Positions 1 through 9,340 are shown, counted from the stretch's first letter. The stretch is DNA of 63,897 nucleotides from Bacteroidales bacterium (GCA_003141715.1 PLNF01000101.1:54902-118798); one strand, 5' to 3'. Program-made: numbers and translations. Notes: generated from the letters alone by a model not told the origin.

Positions 1-563
1 TCTTCCTTTTTCAGTTGAGAGCTGATTTGAATAAGATCTTCAGAAGGCTGGTTTTCCTGACCTGTTATTGCAACGTTTCCTACATTAAGATCGACACTTT
101 CCGAGAACAAATAGGGATAATTTATTGCCGTATAAAATAATAAAGGAAAAATGCCCGTTAAAAAGGCACCTTTGAACGAATTCAGGAAAGTTGAAATATT
201 CCACCTCTGTGCTGATGTTTCAATAAAGAAGCCAAGCAGATATATAGCAATCCCTAAAACGAGCAAGACAATAAACACAGATAAAAACTCTTTGAAGATA
301 GTCCAGTCCTTACTGTTTGAAAACCATTTGACAGTTTTCAGAATTTTAATGGATAGAAATATGAATATCCCGGATAAGAAGCTATAAATTGCCATGGTTG
401 CTTCATAACTCAAAGCTCTTGCTGCATGAGTATTAAAAGGTTTATATAAAGCAGTGAACCCAAAAACAAATGCAGTAATTATTAAGGTACCTGTAAAAGG
501 ATTCTTTATAATATAGTTTTGAGGGTACTTAATGTTTAACCATTTATGAATTCCATTGTTCAT
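1..563 (-). CDS. LytTR-type membrane regulator, N-terminal part (cut by window edge)
   Basis: An open minus-strand frame starts at the ATG complementary to 561-563 and runs off the left edge, giving about 187 residues. It has a short cytoplasmic start (MNNGIHKWL), then four hydrophobic segments near residues 22-42, 55-75, 88-108 and 125-145. A polar stretch follows, with a beta-strand-like piece (VGNVAITGQ) just before the edge. This four-helix N-terminus followed by a linker is typical of Bacteroidota LytTR-family DNA-binding proteins, whose DNA-binding domain would lie outside the window. The regulator call is therefore inference from architecture. The gene is divergent from the hydrolase at 735, and a 13-bp direct repeat lies between them. 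Confidence 0.7.
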   Translation of the reverse strand, partial: MNNGIHKWLNIKYPQNYIIKNPFTGTLIITAFVFGFTALYKPFNTHAARALSYEATMAIYSFLSGIFIFLSIKILKTVKWFSNSKDWTIFKEFLSVFIVLLVLGIAIYLLGFFIETSAQRWNISTFLNSFKGAFLTGIFPLLFYTAINYPYLFSESVDLNVGNVAITGQENQPSEDLIQISSQLKKE

Positions 564-668
564 CTAAAAATTTTTATATGATAATTATTTCATTCACATG
601 CAAAGTAAAGTGTCTGTATTACAAAATATTTGTTTTTACAGTGTTTTTGCAATTCATATTTTTGTAAT

Positions 669-702
669 TTACTGAATAATGTCTATAACTTACTGAATAA
701 TG
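669..702. promoter_or_regulatory. 13-bp direct repeat with 21-bp period, candidate regulator site
   Basis: TTACTGAATAATG occurs exactly at 669-681 and again at 690-702. The start-to-start distance is 21 bp, or two helical turns. It lies between the divergent LytTR-type gene and the hydrolase. LytTR regulators are known to bind direct repeats spaced about two turns apart, so this is a plausible operator. Binding is inferred, not shown. Confidence 0.45.
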
Positions 703-734
703 ATTTATTTTACAAAAATCTAACACTTCAATCC

Positions 735-1925
735 ATGACGATGTTCGACAGAATACGGAATCCTTTCTGGCGGGGATTTATAGCCGCAGCACTCTACTAT
801 GGAGTAGCTGCACTTGTATTTGTGCTGCTGAAAGTCGCGTTACCCTTACGTGATGATGTCTACATCTTTTTTGTCTTTCTCCCGGTCGTGCTGCTGGCGG
901 GCATTATCTGGGCAGTCGTGTCCCTTATTACCATCCGTCGTGTGTGGCGCCGCGGCGCACTATTGGTCAATGTGATAGTAATTCTGTTAACGTTTTGGCT
1001 CGTTTCCCCCAAACCACCTGTTTTCCCAAAAGCCACGACAAATCCAGTCAGGGGTGAACTGATGCCCACTTTTAACAAAATAGATGACCAGCGAAAATTT
1101 TTATCAGATTATCAAAAAGAACTAAAATCATGGTCAGTCCATACTGAAGAACTGGACATTGAAACAGAGTTTGGTAAAACACATATCATTTCTTTCGGAA
1201 ATCCGCAGGGAAAACCATTAATACTTTTGCACTGGTTTTATTCTAATTCTACGGAATGGAAGTATATGGCACCATTTCTACAGGAACGATATCGTGTATA
1301 TGCTATTGACATTATTGGAGATATGGGGAAAAGTTATGCTTATAATCCGCCAAAATCCGAGATAGAAGTTTCTCAATGGTTTAATCAGGTACTTGATGGT
1401 CTTAGTTTGAATAAAGTCTCTATTTGTGGCCATTCCAATGGTGGATTTCAAGCCATGCTGATTGCACAACAAAATCCTGACAGGGTTGAAAAGTTAATTT
1501 TGCTTGCGCCCGCTGCCGGGTTAAAGCCTTTTAGCTTTAAGTTTTATTTATCATCATTTGGAACAGCTATTTTTCCAAATGATATTATTCTTGAAACATT
1601 CAAGAATTCAGGTACTTTAAAAGCGAACCAATGGAGTAAGGAAATGACAGAGATGCTGACCTTATCCTTCAGGGTTGCAGCCAATCAACTTAGAGTTTAT
1701 CCCAGAGAATTCAGTGATGATGAATTAAAGACTATCAAAGTTCCAACATTATTGATTTTGGGAAAGGAAGAAATGATTTATTCACCTGCGGAAGCTGCCG
1801 AAAGAGCGTTAAGAATTCTGCCTAATTCTAAGGTAATTATGTTGCCTGATTGCGGTCATGCCATTCCGTTTGATGCTCCAAAGGAGGCTTCAAATGCCAT
1901 TGATTCATTTTTGTCTGTAGAATAG
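735..1925 (+). CDS. Membrane-anchored alpha/beta hydrolase
   Basis: The protein has 396 residues from the ATG at 735; a second ATG at 741 is equally possible. The frame is open from 630, but the extra leader is AT-rich and repeat-like. Residues 1-110 hold about three hydrophobic segments and lack hydrolase motifs. The rest is an alpha/beta hydrolase: an HW oxyanion-loop motif (LLHWFYSN), the nucleophile elbow GHSNGG with Ser234, a probable acid at Glu345 or Glu346 (LGKEEMIYSP) and His375 (PDCGHAIPF). The substrate cannot be told from sequence. The DNA for the membrane part looks clearly richer in G+C than the catalytic part, which suggests a domain fusion or recombination. Confidence 0.85.
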   Translation: MTMFDRIRNPFWRGFIAAALYYGVAALVFVLLKVALPLRDDVYIFFVFLPVVLLAGIIWAVVSLITIRRVWRRGALLVNVIVILLTFWLVSPKPPVFPKATTNPVRGELMPTFNKIDDQRKFLSDYQKELKSWSVHTEELDIETEFGKTHIISFGNPQGKPLILLHWFYSNSTEWKYMAPFLQERYRVYAIDIIGDMGKSYAYNPPKSEIEVSQWFNQVLDGLSLNKVSICGHSNGGFQAMLIAQQNPDRVEKLILLAPAAGLKPFSFKFYLSSFGTAIFPNDIILETFKNSGTLKANQWSKEMTEMLTLSFRVAANQLRVYPREFSDDELKTIKVPTLLILGKEEMIYSPAEAAERALRILPNSKVIMLPDCGHAIPFDAPKEASNAIDSFLSVE

Positions 1926-2019
1926 TATTTTAAAAAATATGGATAAGCAATATTTATACTGGCATTATTACCGTAAACAACTCCAACTGTACACATTGGT
2001 TTGGCTGGTTAAATCTGTG

Positions 2020-2721
2020 TCAATTATTACGTCTGTCAAATCTTTCTGTGGAAGTATCAATTTTCGTAGTAAAATCCCTGATGCACCGGACAGAAAATCC
2101 ATATTTTTTATTGAAACTGACATTATATATATTTGAAGAGCTGTTTGAAATGCCCCAATGAGATCCGTTTGAAGTATCACTTTCCGTTGAGGTCCACCAG
2201 TCCCCATAACTACCAAAGTATTCAAATCCTCCTTTTGAGTTACGGCTTCCGGCCGAAACAGCAGTAAATCCGCTGCTATTTGAAGCCCCGGTATTAGGGC
2301 TTGACCAATGCTCAGTTCCGGTTTCTTTCATCTTTCCACCTGCCACATCTGTCCCTCCAAGAAAACCGATAAGAATCATCCATTCGTTATTGGTAGGAAC
2401 ATGCCAGTCAGCAGGGCAGAGATTGTTACTGTCGAGGACAGCATAGAAGTTGTATAATCGGCCATAAGTTGTTACTTTTAAGTCCTCATTGTTTAAATTG
2501 CAATATGCTCCGGTTGTCAGTTTACTCCATTCTGTAGCATCAGTTACCCGGGGTATTTCTTCCCCGTTCATATAATGAGTCACTTTCAGGTTTTCTCTCA
2601 TCCATACCTGTGTGCCAATAGTTATTGAATTGTATATGTTACCATCAATGTCAGTAACTGTTTGAGCACGGATCCCGAAAAACAATGACAATGACCCGAT
2701 TAATAATAAAAATGTTTTCAT
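2020..2721 (-). CDS. Secreted FISUMP-domain protein
   Basis: The 233-residue protein has a cleavable signal peptide (about residues 1-19, ending GIRAQ). A full FISUMP (Fibrobacter succinogenes major paralogous) domain follows: the opening DIDGNIYNSITIGTQVWM, then WHVPTNNEW, the GG-rich KMKETGTEHW segment, WWTSTES and the terminal GFSVRCIRD. These domains are common in exported Bacteroidota and Fibrobacteres proteins, and their function is not established. No T9SS or lipoprotein signal is obvious. The C-terminal tail (about 20 residues, TKIDTSTERFDRRNN) goes beyond the usual domain end. The gene is convergent with the hydrolase. Confidence 0.85.
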   Translation of the reverse strand: MKTFLLLIGSLSLFFGIRAQTVTDIDGNIYNSITIGTQVWMRENLKVTHYMNGEEIPRVTDATEWSKLTTGAYCNLNNEDLKVTTYGRLYNFYAVLDSNNLCPADWHVPTNNEWMILIGFLGGTDVAGGKMKETGTEHWSSPNTGASNSSGFTAVSAGSRNSKGGFEYFGSYGDWWTSTESDTSNGSHWGISNSSSNIYNVSFNKKYGFSVRCIRDFTTKIDTSTERFDRRNN

Positions 2722-2858
2722 TTATTTCCATATCAATAACAAAATTATTTATTTTTTTGCAATTCATAGTAATTTCATAAATCAGGATACAAGGGAAATT
2801 TGCTGCATTTCCATGCCTCAATCCCTTGAAAATGACAGGTCAGAGTTGATTATTCTGT

Positions 2859-3230
2859 TCAGGAAACAATTCTACAAGTTACTTCAATATCAACATTCCC
2901 TTTAAGTAAAGCCCATACGGGGCAATAGGTTTCTTCTGAAAGCTTAAGAACTTTTTTAAAGTCCTCTTCGGAAATGTCATTTGATATAAGGTTAACTATC
3001 AGATAAATAGTTTTAAAACAGGTAGGGTGTTCTTCTTTTCTGATTCCTCTGGCATGTATTTCACATCCTGTTATTGTCTTTTTCATTTTACGTAAAAATG
3101 TCAGTACTGAGCTTCCGATACATGAAGAAAGACTCAGAAGCAAAAGCTCCAGAGAAGTGTAACCCAGATTATCGCCAAGGGGTGGAGTATATTTGATTTG
3201 TCTGTCATACTTATATTCCTTTAATTTTAA
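2859..3230 (-). pseudogene. OsmC-family protein lacking a normal N-terminus
   Basis: The frame from the stop at 3231-3233 to 2859 reads as the core and C-terminus of an OsmC/Ohr-type thiol peroxidase. It shows PPLGDNLGYTSLELLLLSL, the first redox cysteine in SSCIGSS and the second in ETYCPVW, both in the expected places. There is no in-frame ATG. The first usable start is TTG at 3143, which would remove the dimer-forming N-terminal strands. An ATG at 3206 is in another frame and stops early. About 20-25 N-terminal residues of a normal OsmC (about 135 aa) are missing. Either the 5' end has decayed or shifted frame, or an unusual start is used. The gene lies downstream of the MacB-like permease on the same strand. 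Confidence 0.5.
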
Positions 3231-3282
3231 TTAATTTGATCCATTTCAACTTGTTCAGAATCATCCATTATTCAAGTTTAGT

Positions 3283-5703
3283 CTACTCATATTTAAGCGA
3301 TTGCGCAGGATTGACATTGGCTGCCAAGAGTATTCTGTAACTTATTGTAATTAAGGCTATCCCCAGGGCGATAGTAAGACCTGCAACAAAACTGAAAACC
3401 CCAAGTGTTATTCTGTAGTAAAAGTTCTGTAACCAATGTTCAGCAATATAATAGATCAAAGGACATGCTATAAGCGATGATACTGAAACAAGGATGACAA
3501 TCTCACGTGATATTTCAACATAGATTCCCGCAACTGAGGAACCCATAGCTTTTCTTACCCCGATCTCCTTGGTTCTCTGCTCAACTGTAAATGAAGTAAG
3601 TCCGAATAATCCGAGTGCAGCAATGAATATTGCCAGGATGGAAAAGATCACAGCCATCTTTGCGTTTTGTTTTTCCTGGATGTACATCTTTTCAAAGTCA
3701 GCATCAATAAAATAGTATTGCAAAGGCGTGTTTGCCGCATAATCTTTCCATACTTTTTCAATTTCATTGATGGTTTGGGAATAATTCCTGGCATTAAGTC
3801 TGACAGTAATATAACCCCATAAAAAATTCTCTGACTGGAAACACAGAATACATGGGCCGATTGGATTCCTGAGTGATTCAAAGTTGAAATTTTTTACCAC
3901 TCCGATAACAGGAATGTACTTTCTGTCTTTAGGGTCTCCCGGTTGTATGAACCTGGCTTTCAAAGGATCAGCAATATCAAATTTCTTTGCTACACTTTCG
4001 TTAACCAGGCAGGCTTCCTTATCTGTTGAAAATGATTCACTGAATGATCTTCCCGAAGCCAGTTTCATACCATAAGTATCGAGATAATCATAATCAACCC
4101 AGTTTGTGACCATCAGGAAGGATTGATCTTTTCTTCCTTCGAGTCCATAACCATTGTTATTGTTAACGCGCCCCGGGACAGCAGTGGAGCTTGAGATATT
4201 TTCAACTCCTGAAATTCTTTTAACAGATTCTTTAAATGATTTCATCTTCTGCCCGATTGCATCGGCCCTGTCGATTACAATCAGCTGTTCCTTGTTGAAG
4301 CCAACATCTTTCTTCAGCATATAATTAATCTGACGGTACATAACCATTGTGCAAACGATCAGCAGAATCGAAACAGTAAACTGAAATACAACCAGCACTC
4401 TTCTGAGCCTGCCATTTTTCATACTGTTCTTTACGCTTCCTTTCAGAACCTCATAAGGATTGAACGATGAAAGAAAAAATGCAGGGTAGCTTCCTGATAA
4501 AATGCCTACTACCAATGCGAACACCAGAAGGACCGGAATTGTGTACCAGTTTGTAAGAAGATCTAGTGTGAGGGACGCCCCTAGCAGATTATTGAAATAA
4601 GGAAGAGTAACTTTTATGAAAACAAGAGCGAGTATCAGGGATGTGAATGAAAGGATAAATGACTCTGTCAGGAACTGAGCTACAAGCATTCCTCTGGTTG
4701 ATCCGCCGAGCTTTTTTATTCCGACTTCCTTGGCTCTTTTTGCTGCCTGGGCAGTAGAAAGGTTCATAAAGTTTATAGATGCTATCAGTACAATCAGGAC
4801 TGCAATGGCACCAAATATTTTCAGATATTTCGGATCGCTTGCAGCTTTAAACTCCTGTTGAATTGACGGATCAAGATGGGCTTTTTGAATATTCTGAAGA
4901 AAAAATCTGTATTTATTGCCATTCTTGGAAAAATCAGTTAATGAGATCCCCATATATTTCTCGGCCTCCGGTCCAACGTACTTGATGATCAATTCAGGAA
5001 ACTTGTTATCAACACTTTTATAATTTGCATTTGGCTTTAGAAGAAGGTAGGTACTGAAACTATTGTTCATCCAGATGGGGTTGTTCGCTCTGGGATTTGT
5101 CATAAAAGATGTAAGCATACTGGCTTCAAAATGGGAGTTTCCCGGCACATCGCCCATAACACCGGTAACGATATATCTTACAGTATCTGAACCGATTTTA
5201 ACAGCTTTATCAATAGGATTCTCATTCCCGAAAATCTTTTTTGCAGTTGACTCGGCTAATACCACCCTGTGCGGAGCATTCAGAAGATTTTTCGGATCAC
5301 CCTTTAAAACTGGTATTGAAAAGATATTAAAGAATGAGGAATCCGCTTCAATTATATGATCATCCGTAAAAACCTGATTTTTATACTCAACTACCGACGG
5401 GCCATTTTTTGTCATCCTGCAATAATCTTCAATTTCAGGAAATTCCCTTAAAAGCGTAGGTCCCATTATAGAAGGTGATGTAGCATATGTTATTTCCTGA
5501 CCACTTATCTTTCCATTAAGTATGGTTCTGAAAATCCTGTCTTTCTTGGTATTGAATTTATCATAGCTTGATTCATTGATCACATAAAGTGCAATAAGAA
5601 GGCTACAGGTGATCCCTATTGATAAGCCAAGAACATTAATGATAATGTAAGCACGTTGTCTTTTAAATGACCTTAAGCTATGCTTGAAAAGATTGTTTAA
5701 CAT
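3283..5703 (-). CDS. MacB/FtsX-like ABC permease, duplicated form
   Basis: An 806-residue inner-membrane protein with the two-half layout common in Bacteroidota: an N-terminal helix (about 20-42), a periplasmic MacB-PCD-like domain (about 45-265) and an FtsX block near 290-405. A second helix (about 425-445), a second periplasmic domain and a second FtsX block follow to the C-terminus. Each FtsX block carries its cytoplasmic coupling motif (AKEVGIKKLGGS and TKEIGVRKAMGSS). Such proteins pair with a MacB-type ATPase to move lipoproteins or peptides, or to signal across the membrane. No ATPase gene is next to it, so its partner must be encoded elsewhere. The start is ATG at 5703, and the long leader to 6254 is divergent from ldh. 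Confidence 0.88.
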   Translation of the reverse strand: MLNNLFKHSLRSFKRQRAYIIINVLGLSIGITCSLLIALYVINESSYDKFNTKKDRIFRTILNGKISGQEITYATSPSIMGPTLLREFPEIEDYCRMTKNGPSVVEYKNQVFTDDHIIEADSSFFNIFSIPVLKGDPKNLLNAPHRVVLAESTAKKIFGNENPIDKAVKIGSDTVRYIVTGVMGDVPGNSHFEASMLTSFMTNPRANNPIWMNNSFSTYLLLKPNANYKSVDNKFPELIIKYVGPEAEKYMGISLTDFSKNGNKYRFFLQNIQKAHLDPSIQQEFKAASDPKYLKIFGAIAVLIVLIASINFMNLSTAQAAKRAKEVGIKKLGGSTRGMLVAQFLTESFILSFTSLILALVFIKVTLPYFNNLLGASLTLDLLTNWYTIPVLLVFALVVGILSGSYPAFFLSSFNPYEVLKGSVKNSMKNGRLRRVLVVFQFTVSILLIVCTMVMYRQINYMLKKDVGFNKEQLIVIDRADAIGQKMKSFKESVKRISGVENISSSTAVPGRVNNNNGYGLEGRKDQSFLMVTNWVDYDYLDTYGMKLASGRSFSESFSTDKEACLVNESVAKKFDIADPLKARFIQPGDPKDRKYIPVIGVVKNFNFESLRNPIGPCILCFQSENFLWGYITVRLNARNYSQTINEIEKVWKDYAANTPLQYYFIDADFEKMYIQEKQNAKMAVIFSILAIFIAALGLFGLTSFTVEQRTKEIGVRKAMGSSVAGIYVEISREIVILVSVSSLIACPLIYYIAEHWLQNFYYRITLGVFSFVAGLTIALGIALITISYRILLAANVNPAQSLKYE

Positions 5704-5852
5704 GTCTTTCAGTTTTAATAGAGTTAGTATAAATAGTTTTTAAAAAAAAGATCCTTATTCTTTTTAATCTCATGATCTCCTTCAATAGACGAAAGAAATT
5801 CCAGATTGCTGCAACAGAAGGAAACAAACGATTTTGGCAGTCCGGTCAAGGC

Positions 5853-5875
5853 CGGGTCATTGCATCAATGGCCCG
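5853..5875. repeat. Intergenic hairpin
   Basis: CGGGTCATTG (5853-5862) and CAATGGCCCG (5866-5875) form a 10-bp stem with one mismatch and a 3-nt loop. It sits in a G+C-rich patch (about 5835-5915) within otherwise AT-rich spacer. There is no T-run on either side, so it is more likely a repeat or structured-element remnant than a terminator. Confidence 0.4.
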
Positions 5876-6120
5876 TTAACGGTAGGAGTATCAGCAACCC
5901 GCAAACGCCATTTTGCCTGTATTTTATCTGCTTTGCGTATTTTAGACAATTGTTTTATCGATATACTTTTAAAAAAATACTTAATTGAGCTCAGTTCAGA
6001 GCGTTTTATGTTTGCTTCTTTGTCAATTATAAAACCCATTCTCCTGAAAAATGATTCCGCATCTTCAAAACTATTGAATTTTTTCTCTTCGATGTTGTAA
6101 TAAAAAAATCTTTCACTTTC
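5857..6120 (-). pseudogene. Unrecognised ORF remnant in a 550-bp spacer
   Basis: The 550 bases between the MacB-like permease and ldh contain no recognisable gene. The only protein-like stretch is a minus-strand frame open from about 6120 to 5857, with an internal ATG at 6039. It reads as a Lys/Phe-rich sequence (for example FEDAESFFRRMGFIID and KADKIQAKWRLRVAD). Its end lies in the G+C-rich hairpin patch. It has no start at its upstream end and matches no family I know. It may be a decayed gene fragment, or chance. Confidence 0.2.
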
Positions 6121-6253
6121 TCAACACTTTAACTATTCCGTTATTGAAAAGCTTTGTTATTAAATCGAACAGAGATTCTCATGCCAGGGGAAAACCCGAC
6201 TAAAAGAACATTGACAAAAATAAATTGTTTCTTTGCAAAATATAAATTGAATC

Positions 6254-7213
6254 ATGAAAAACAGAATATACTCCATGCAGCAACGAAAGGTTGTAGTGAT
6301 CGGCGCTGGATCCGTCGGGGCTACATATTGTTATGCGCTCGCACAAAGTGGTCTTGCAGATGAGATTGTTTTGACCGATAAAAATGAGGATCTGATGAAA
6401 GGGCAGGTCCTGGATCTCGTTCATGGGCAGACTTTTTTTCCTACTGTAGGCATCCGTTCCGGGACCATTGACGATTGTGCCGATGCACAGGTTGTAGTTA
6501 TTACTGCGGGTGCAGCTCAGAAACCCGGGGAAACCAGGCTTCAGCTCATTAAAAAAAATGCTGAAATAACCGGAAGTATCGCTGAAGATATTGCTAAATC
6601 GGGATGCAAAGGAGTTATGCTTGTTGTCAGTAATCCCGTTGATGTTCTTACCTGGGTAGCTCTTAAACGGTCAGGATGGGAAAAAGGCCGCGTAATCGGA
6701 TCAGGTACCGTTCTTGACAGCTCCCGGTTCCGGCATCTTCTCAGTGAACACTGCGGTGTGGATGTACATAATGTTCATGCCTATATCCTTGGGGAGCATG
6801 GTGACAGCGAGTTCGCAGCGTGGTCGATGACAAATATCGCAGGTATTAATATCGATGAGTATTGCCCTGTTTGCGGCAAGTGTTCCGACTGGAAAAAGCA
6901 ACGACAGCTTATCGAACAGCAGGTGCGCGATTCGGCATATCATATCATAAATTATAAGGGTTCGACTCAGTTTGCCGTTGGACTGGCTCTTGTAAGGATC
7001 ACAGGAGCCATACTCCGGAGTCAGAATACAATCCTGTCTGTCTCAACTCTGGTAGAATCTGATTTTGGAATTAAAGATATTTGCCTTAGCGTGCCATGCG
7101 TAGTATCCGATGGAGGAGTTACAAGGATAATTGAGAGTCCCTTATCTTCAGAAGAACTTAATTCTATGTCACACTCTGCTGATGTATTGAGAAAAGCAAT
7201 TGATTCGATATAA
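6254..7213 (+). CDS. ldh: L-lactate dehydrogenase
   Basis: The 319-residue protein interconverts pyruvate and L-lactate with NAD(H) in the cytoplasm. It has the Rossmann motif GAGSVG near residues 18-23 and an acidic residue after strand two (LTDKN) that selects NAD. The substrate-specificity loop reads AAQKPGETRL. Gln89 there marks lactate rather than malate dehydrogenase, which would have Arg. The catalytic His182 lies in ILGEHGDSEF, and the paired Asp is in TVLDSSRFR. Length is normal. A second ATG at codon 8 (6275) is an alternative start. The gene stands alone, which suggests fermentative capacity. Confidence 0.93.
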   Translation: MKNRIYSMQQRKVVVIGAGSVGATYCYALAQSGLADEIVLTDKNEDLMKGQVLDLVHGQTFFPTVGIRSGTIDDCADAQVVVITAGAAQKPGETRLQLIKKNAEITGSIAEDIAKSGCKGVMLVVSNPVDVLTWVALKRSGWEKGRVIGSGTVLDSSRFRHLLSEHCGVDVHNVHAYILGEHGDSEFAAWSMTNIAGINIDEYCPVCGKCSDWKKQRQLIEQQVRDSAYHIINYKGSTQFAVGLALVRITGAILRSQNTILSVSTLVESDFGIKDICLSVPCVVSDGGVTRIIESPLSSEELNSMSHSADVLRKAIDSI

Positions 7214-7297
7214 CCGCCCGGATGACAAAAAATCAATATTAAATATGTTTTATTAATTTAGTTTTTCATTTGAATCAGAATTCCAAAAACTTAAACC

Positions 7298-9340
7298 ATG
7301 AAAAAACATTTTTTTCTTTCGTTGCTTATAATTGTTACGGTTATAACAATTTCATCGTGTAAACAATCAAAAAAAGAACAGGTTGCTGACGCTCTTGTTT
7401 CACACATTGATTCGACCATTAAAGCCGGAGATGATTTCTTTCTTTTTGCCAACGGTAAATGGTTCAGGCAAAATCCAATTCCTGCAAGCGAACAGAGCAA
7501 TGGTATCTGGCAACTGATACAGGATACAATCAATGCCCAGATTCGCCACGTTTGCGAATCTTCAGCAGCAATCAAAGATGCTCTCAAAGGAAGCAACAAG
7601 CAAAAAATCGGAGATTTCTTTTATACGGGTATGGACAGTGTAACACTTAACAAAGAAGTCATCAACGATTTAAAAAGCGATTTCGAAATGATCGAAGCTA
7701 TAAAAGATATCAATGGCATTATAAAAATTGCATCATACATTCATACTGTGGCCGGTTCACCTTTGTTCGGACTCTATGCCGGACAGGATGACAAGATAAG
7801 CAGCAAGATCGCCATCAATATTTACCAGGGAGGATTAAGTCTGCCCGATCGTAATTTTTATTTCGATACCGATTCCCGTGCCGTTTCTATCCGTCATAAA
7901 TTTATCTCTCATCTTGAAAATACATTTATTATCATGGGTTACAGCGCTGAAAAAGCCAAAACTGCTGCTCAGGGACTCATGAAACTTGAAACTGCAATTG
8001 CCAAAACTACGCGGAAACGCGAAGATACACGCGATCCATGGCTTAATTACAACAAGTTGACTTTTAAACAACTTACTGAATCCACTCCAAACATTGACTG
8101 GAAAATTTTTATGGATGGCATAGGTCTTCATAATGTGGACAGCGTTATTGTCGGTCAGCCGGAATTTTTAAAAGCTCTTAACGGTTACCTCAAATCATAC
8201 CCTGTCGCTGACTGGAAAAATTATCTGAAATATCATCTTGTAAGAAATCTTTCAGGCAGTATGGATGATAAAACCTACATTGAATTTTTTAACTTTTATT
8301 CTGGCGCACTTCGCGGAGTCAAAGAGCCAAAGCCAAGGTGGAAACGCGTTGTACAACAAACCGATGGTTCACTTGGTGAACTTATCGGACAGGTTTATGT
8401 TGATGAATATTTACCTAAGGGAACAAAAGATAAACTGATCGAGATAGGTAATGTCATCAAAACTATTTTTGCTGAACGAATAAAAGCCCTCGACTGGATG
8501 AGTAGTGCTACGAAGGAAAAAGCTTTGAATAAACTTGCTTCAGTGATTATGAAAGTAGGTTATCCCGACAAATGGAAAGATCTCAGCGCTATGCAAATCG
8601 ACCGTACTTCGTTTGTAAAAAATGTAATGAATGCCAATAAATGGGAAGTCAATTATATGATTTCAAAATATGGGAAGCCCGTTGACCGCACAGAATGGGG
8701 AATGGAACCGCAAACATACAATGCATATTATAATCCTTCCAACAATGAAATATGCATTCCCGGTTGTAATATTATTGTTCCGGGCTATGAAGGTAAAATG
8801 GCCGATGATGCGCTTCTCTATTCCATTATTGGTGCCACTTTCGGACATGAAATCACGCATGGCTTTGACGATCAGGGTAGCAAGTACAATGCTCTTGGTA
8901 ACCTTCAAAACTGGTGGACACCAGATGATAGCATTAAGTTTTATGCTAAGACGAAAATGATCGTTAAACAGTTCAATAAATATATTGCTGTTGATAGTCT
9001 GCATATTAATGGTGAACTTACACAAGGCGAAAACATTGCCGATCTTGGAGGTACCATCATGGCTTATGAAGCTTTTAAGAAAACTGATCAGTTTAAAAAC
9101 AACGCGATTATTGCAGGATTGAATCCTGCACAACGTTTCTTCCTGGGATATGCGCTTGCATGGATGGTGAATGAACGTCCCGAGACTGTGGCCAGCCAGG
9201 TGAAAAGCAACGAACATTCACCTGCAAAATTCCGTGTCAACGGACCGTTGTCAAATATACCTGAATTTTACCAGGCGTTCGGAGTAAAACAAGGTGATGC
9301 CTTATGGGTTCCCGATAGTCTGAGGGTTGAGATATGGTAA
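7298..9340 (+). CDS. M13-family zinc metallopeptidase (PepO/neprilysin-like) lipoprotein
   Basis: The 680-residue exported peptidase has an N-terminal signal with lipobox (ITISSC, Cys near residue 21), so it is probably lipid-anchored on the periplasmic or outer face. The N-terminal M13 domain begins with the usual DDFFLFANGKW motif. The catalytic domain has zinc ligands His517 and His521 and catalytic Glu518 in HEITH. The third ligand is Glu578 in ENIADLGG, with Asp582 supporting. The family cleaves peptides of limited size. The C-terminus ends in VEIW where many members have a CxxW end. It lies 84 bp behind ldh and probably has its own promoter. Confidence 0.93.
   Translation: MKKHFFLSLLIIVTVITISSCKQSKKEQVADALVSHIDSTIKAGDDFFLFANGKWFRQNPIPASEQSNGIWQLIQDTINAQIRHVCESSAAIKDALKGSNKQKIGDFFYTGMDSVTLNKEVINDLKSDFEMIEAIKDINGIIKIASYIHTVAGSPLFGLYAGQDDKISSKIAINIYQGGLSLPDRNFYFDTDSRAVSIRHKFISHLENTFIIMGYSAEKAKTAAQGLMKLETAIAKTTRKREDTRDPWLNYNKLTFKQLTESTPNIDWKIFMDGIGLHNVDSVIVGQPEFLKALNGYLKSYPVADWKNYLKYHLVRNLSGSMDDKTYIEFFNFYSGALRGVKEPKPRWKRVVQQTDGSLGELIGQVYVDEYLPKGTKDKLIEIGNVIKTIFAERIKALDWMSSATKEKALNKLASVIMKVGYPDKWKDLSAMQIDRTSFVKNVMNANKWEVNYMISKYGKPVDRTEWGMEPQTYNAYYNPSNNEICIPGCNIIVPGYEGKMADDALLYSIIGATFGHEITHGFDDQGSKYNALGNLQNWWTPDDSIKFYAKTKMIVKQFNKYIAVDSLHINGELTQGENIADLGGTIMAYEAFKKTDQFKNNAIIAGLNPAQRFFLGYALAWMVNERPETVASQVKSNEHSPAKFRVNGPLSNIPEFYQAFGVKQGDALWVPDSLRVEIW

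Noticed and set aside
151..387. 78-codon plus-strand ORF at the left edge
   Set aside because: Antisense to the LytTR-type membrane gene, whose frame is longer, has a good start and shows ordered transmembrane segments.
6211..6235. Promoter TTG...TTTCTTTG upstream of ldh
   Set aside because: The -7 lacks the TA and the spacer is only about 14 bp, outside the 19-21 bp range.
8663..9217. 184-codon minus-strand ORF inside the M13 peptidase gene
   Set aside because: It is wholly antisense to the catalytic domain with HEITH; the translation has no coherent family pattern and no own promoter.
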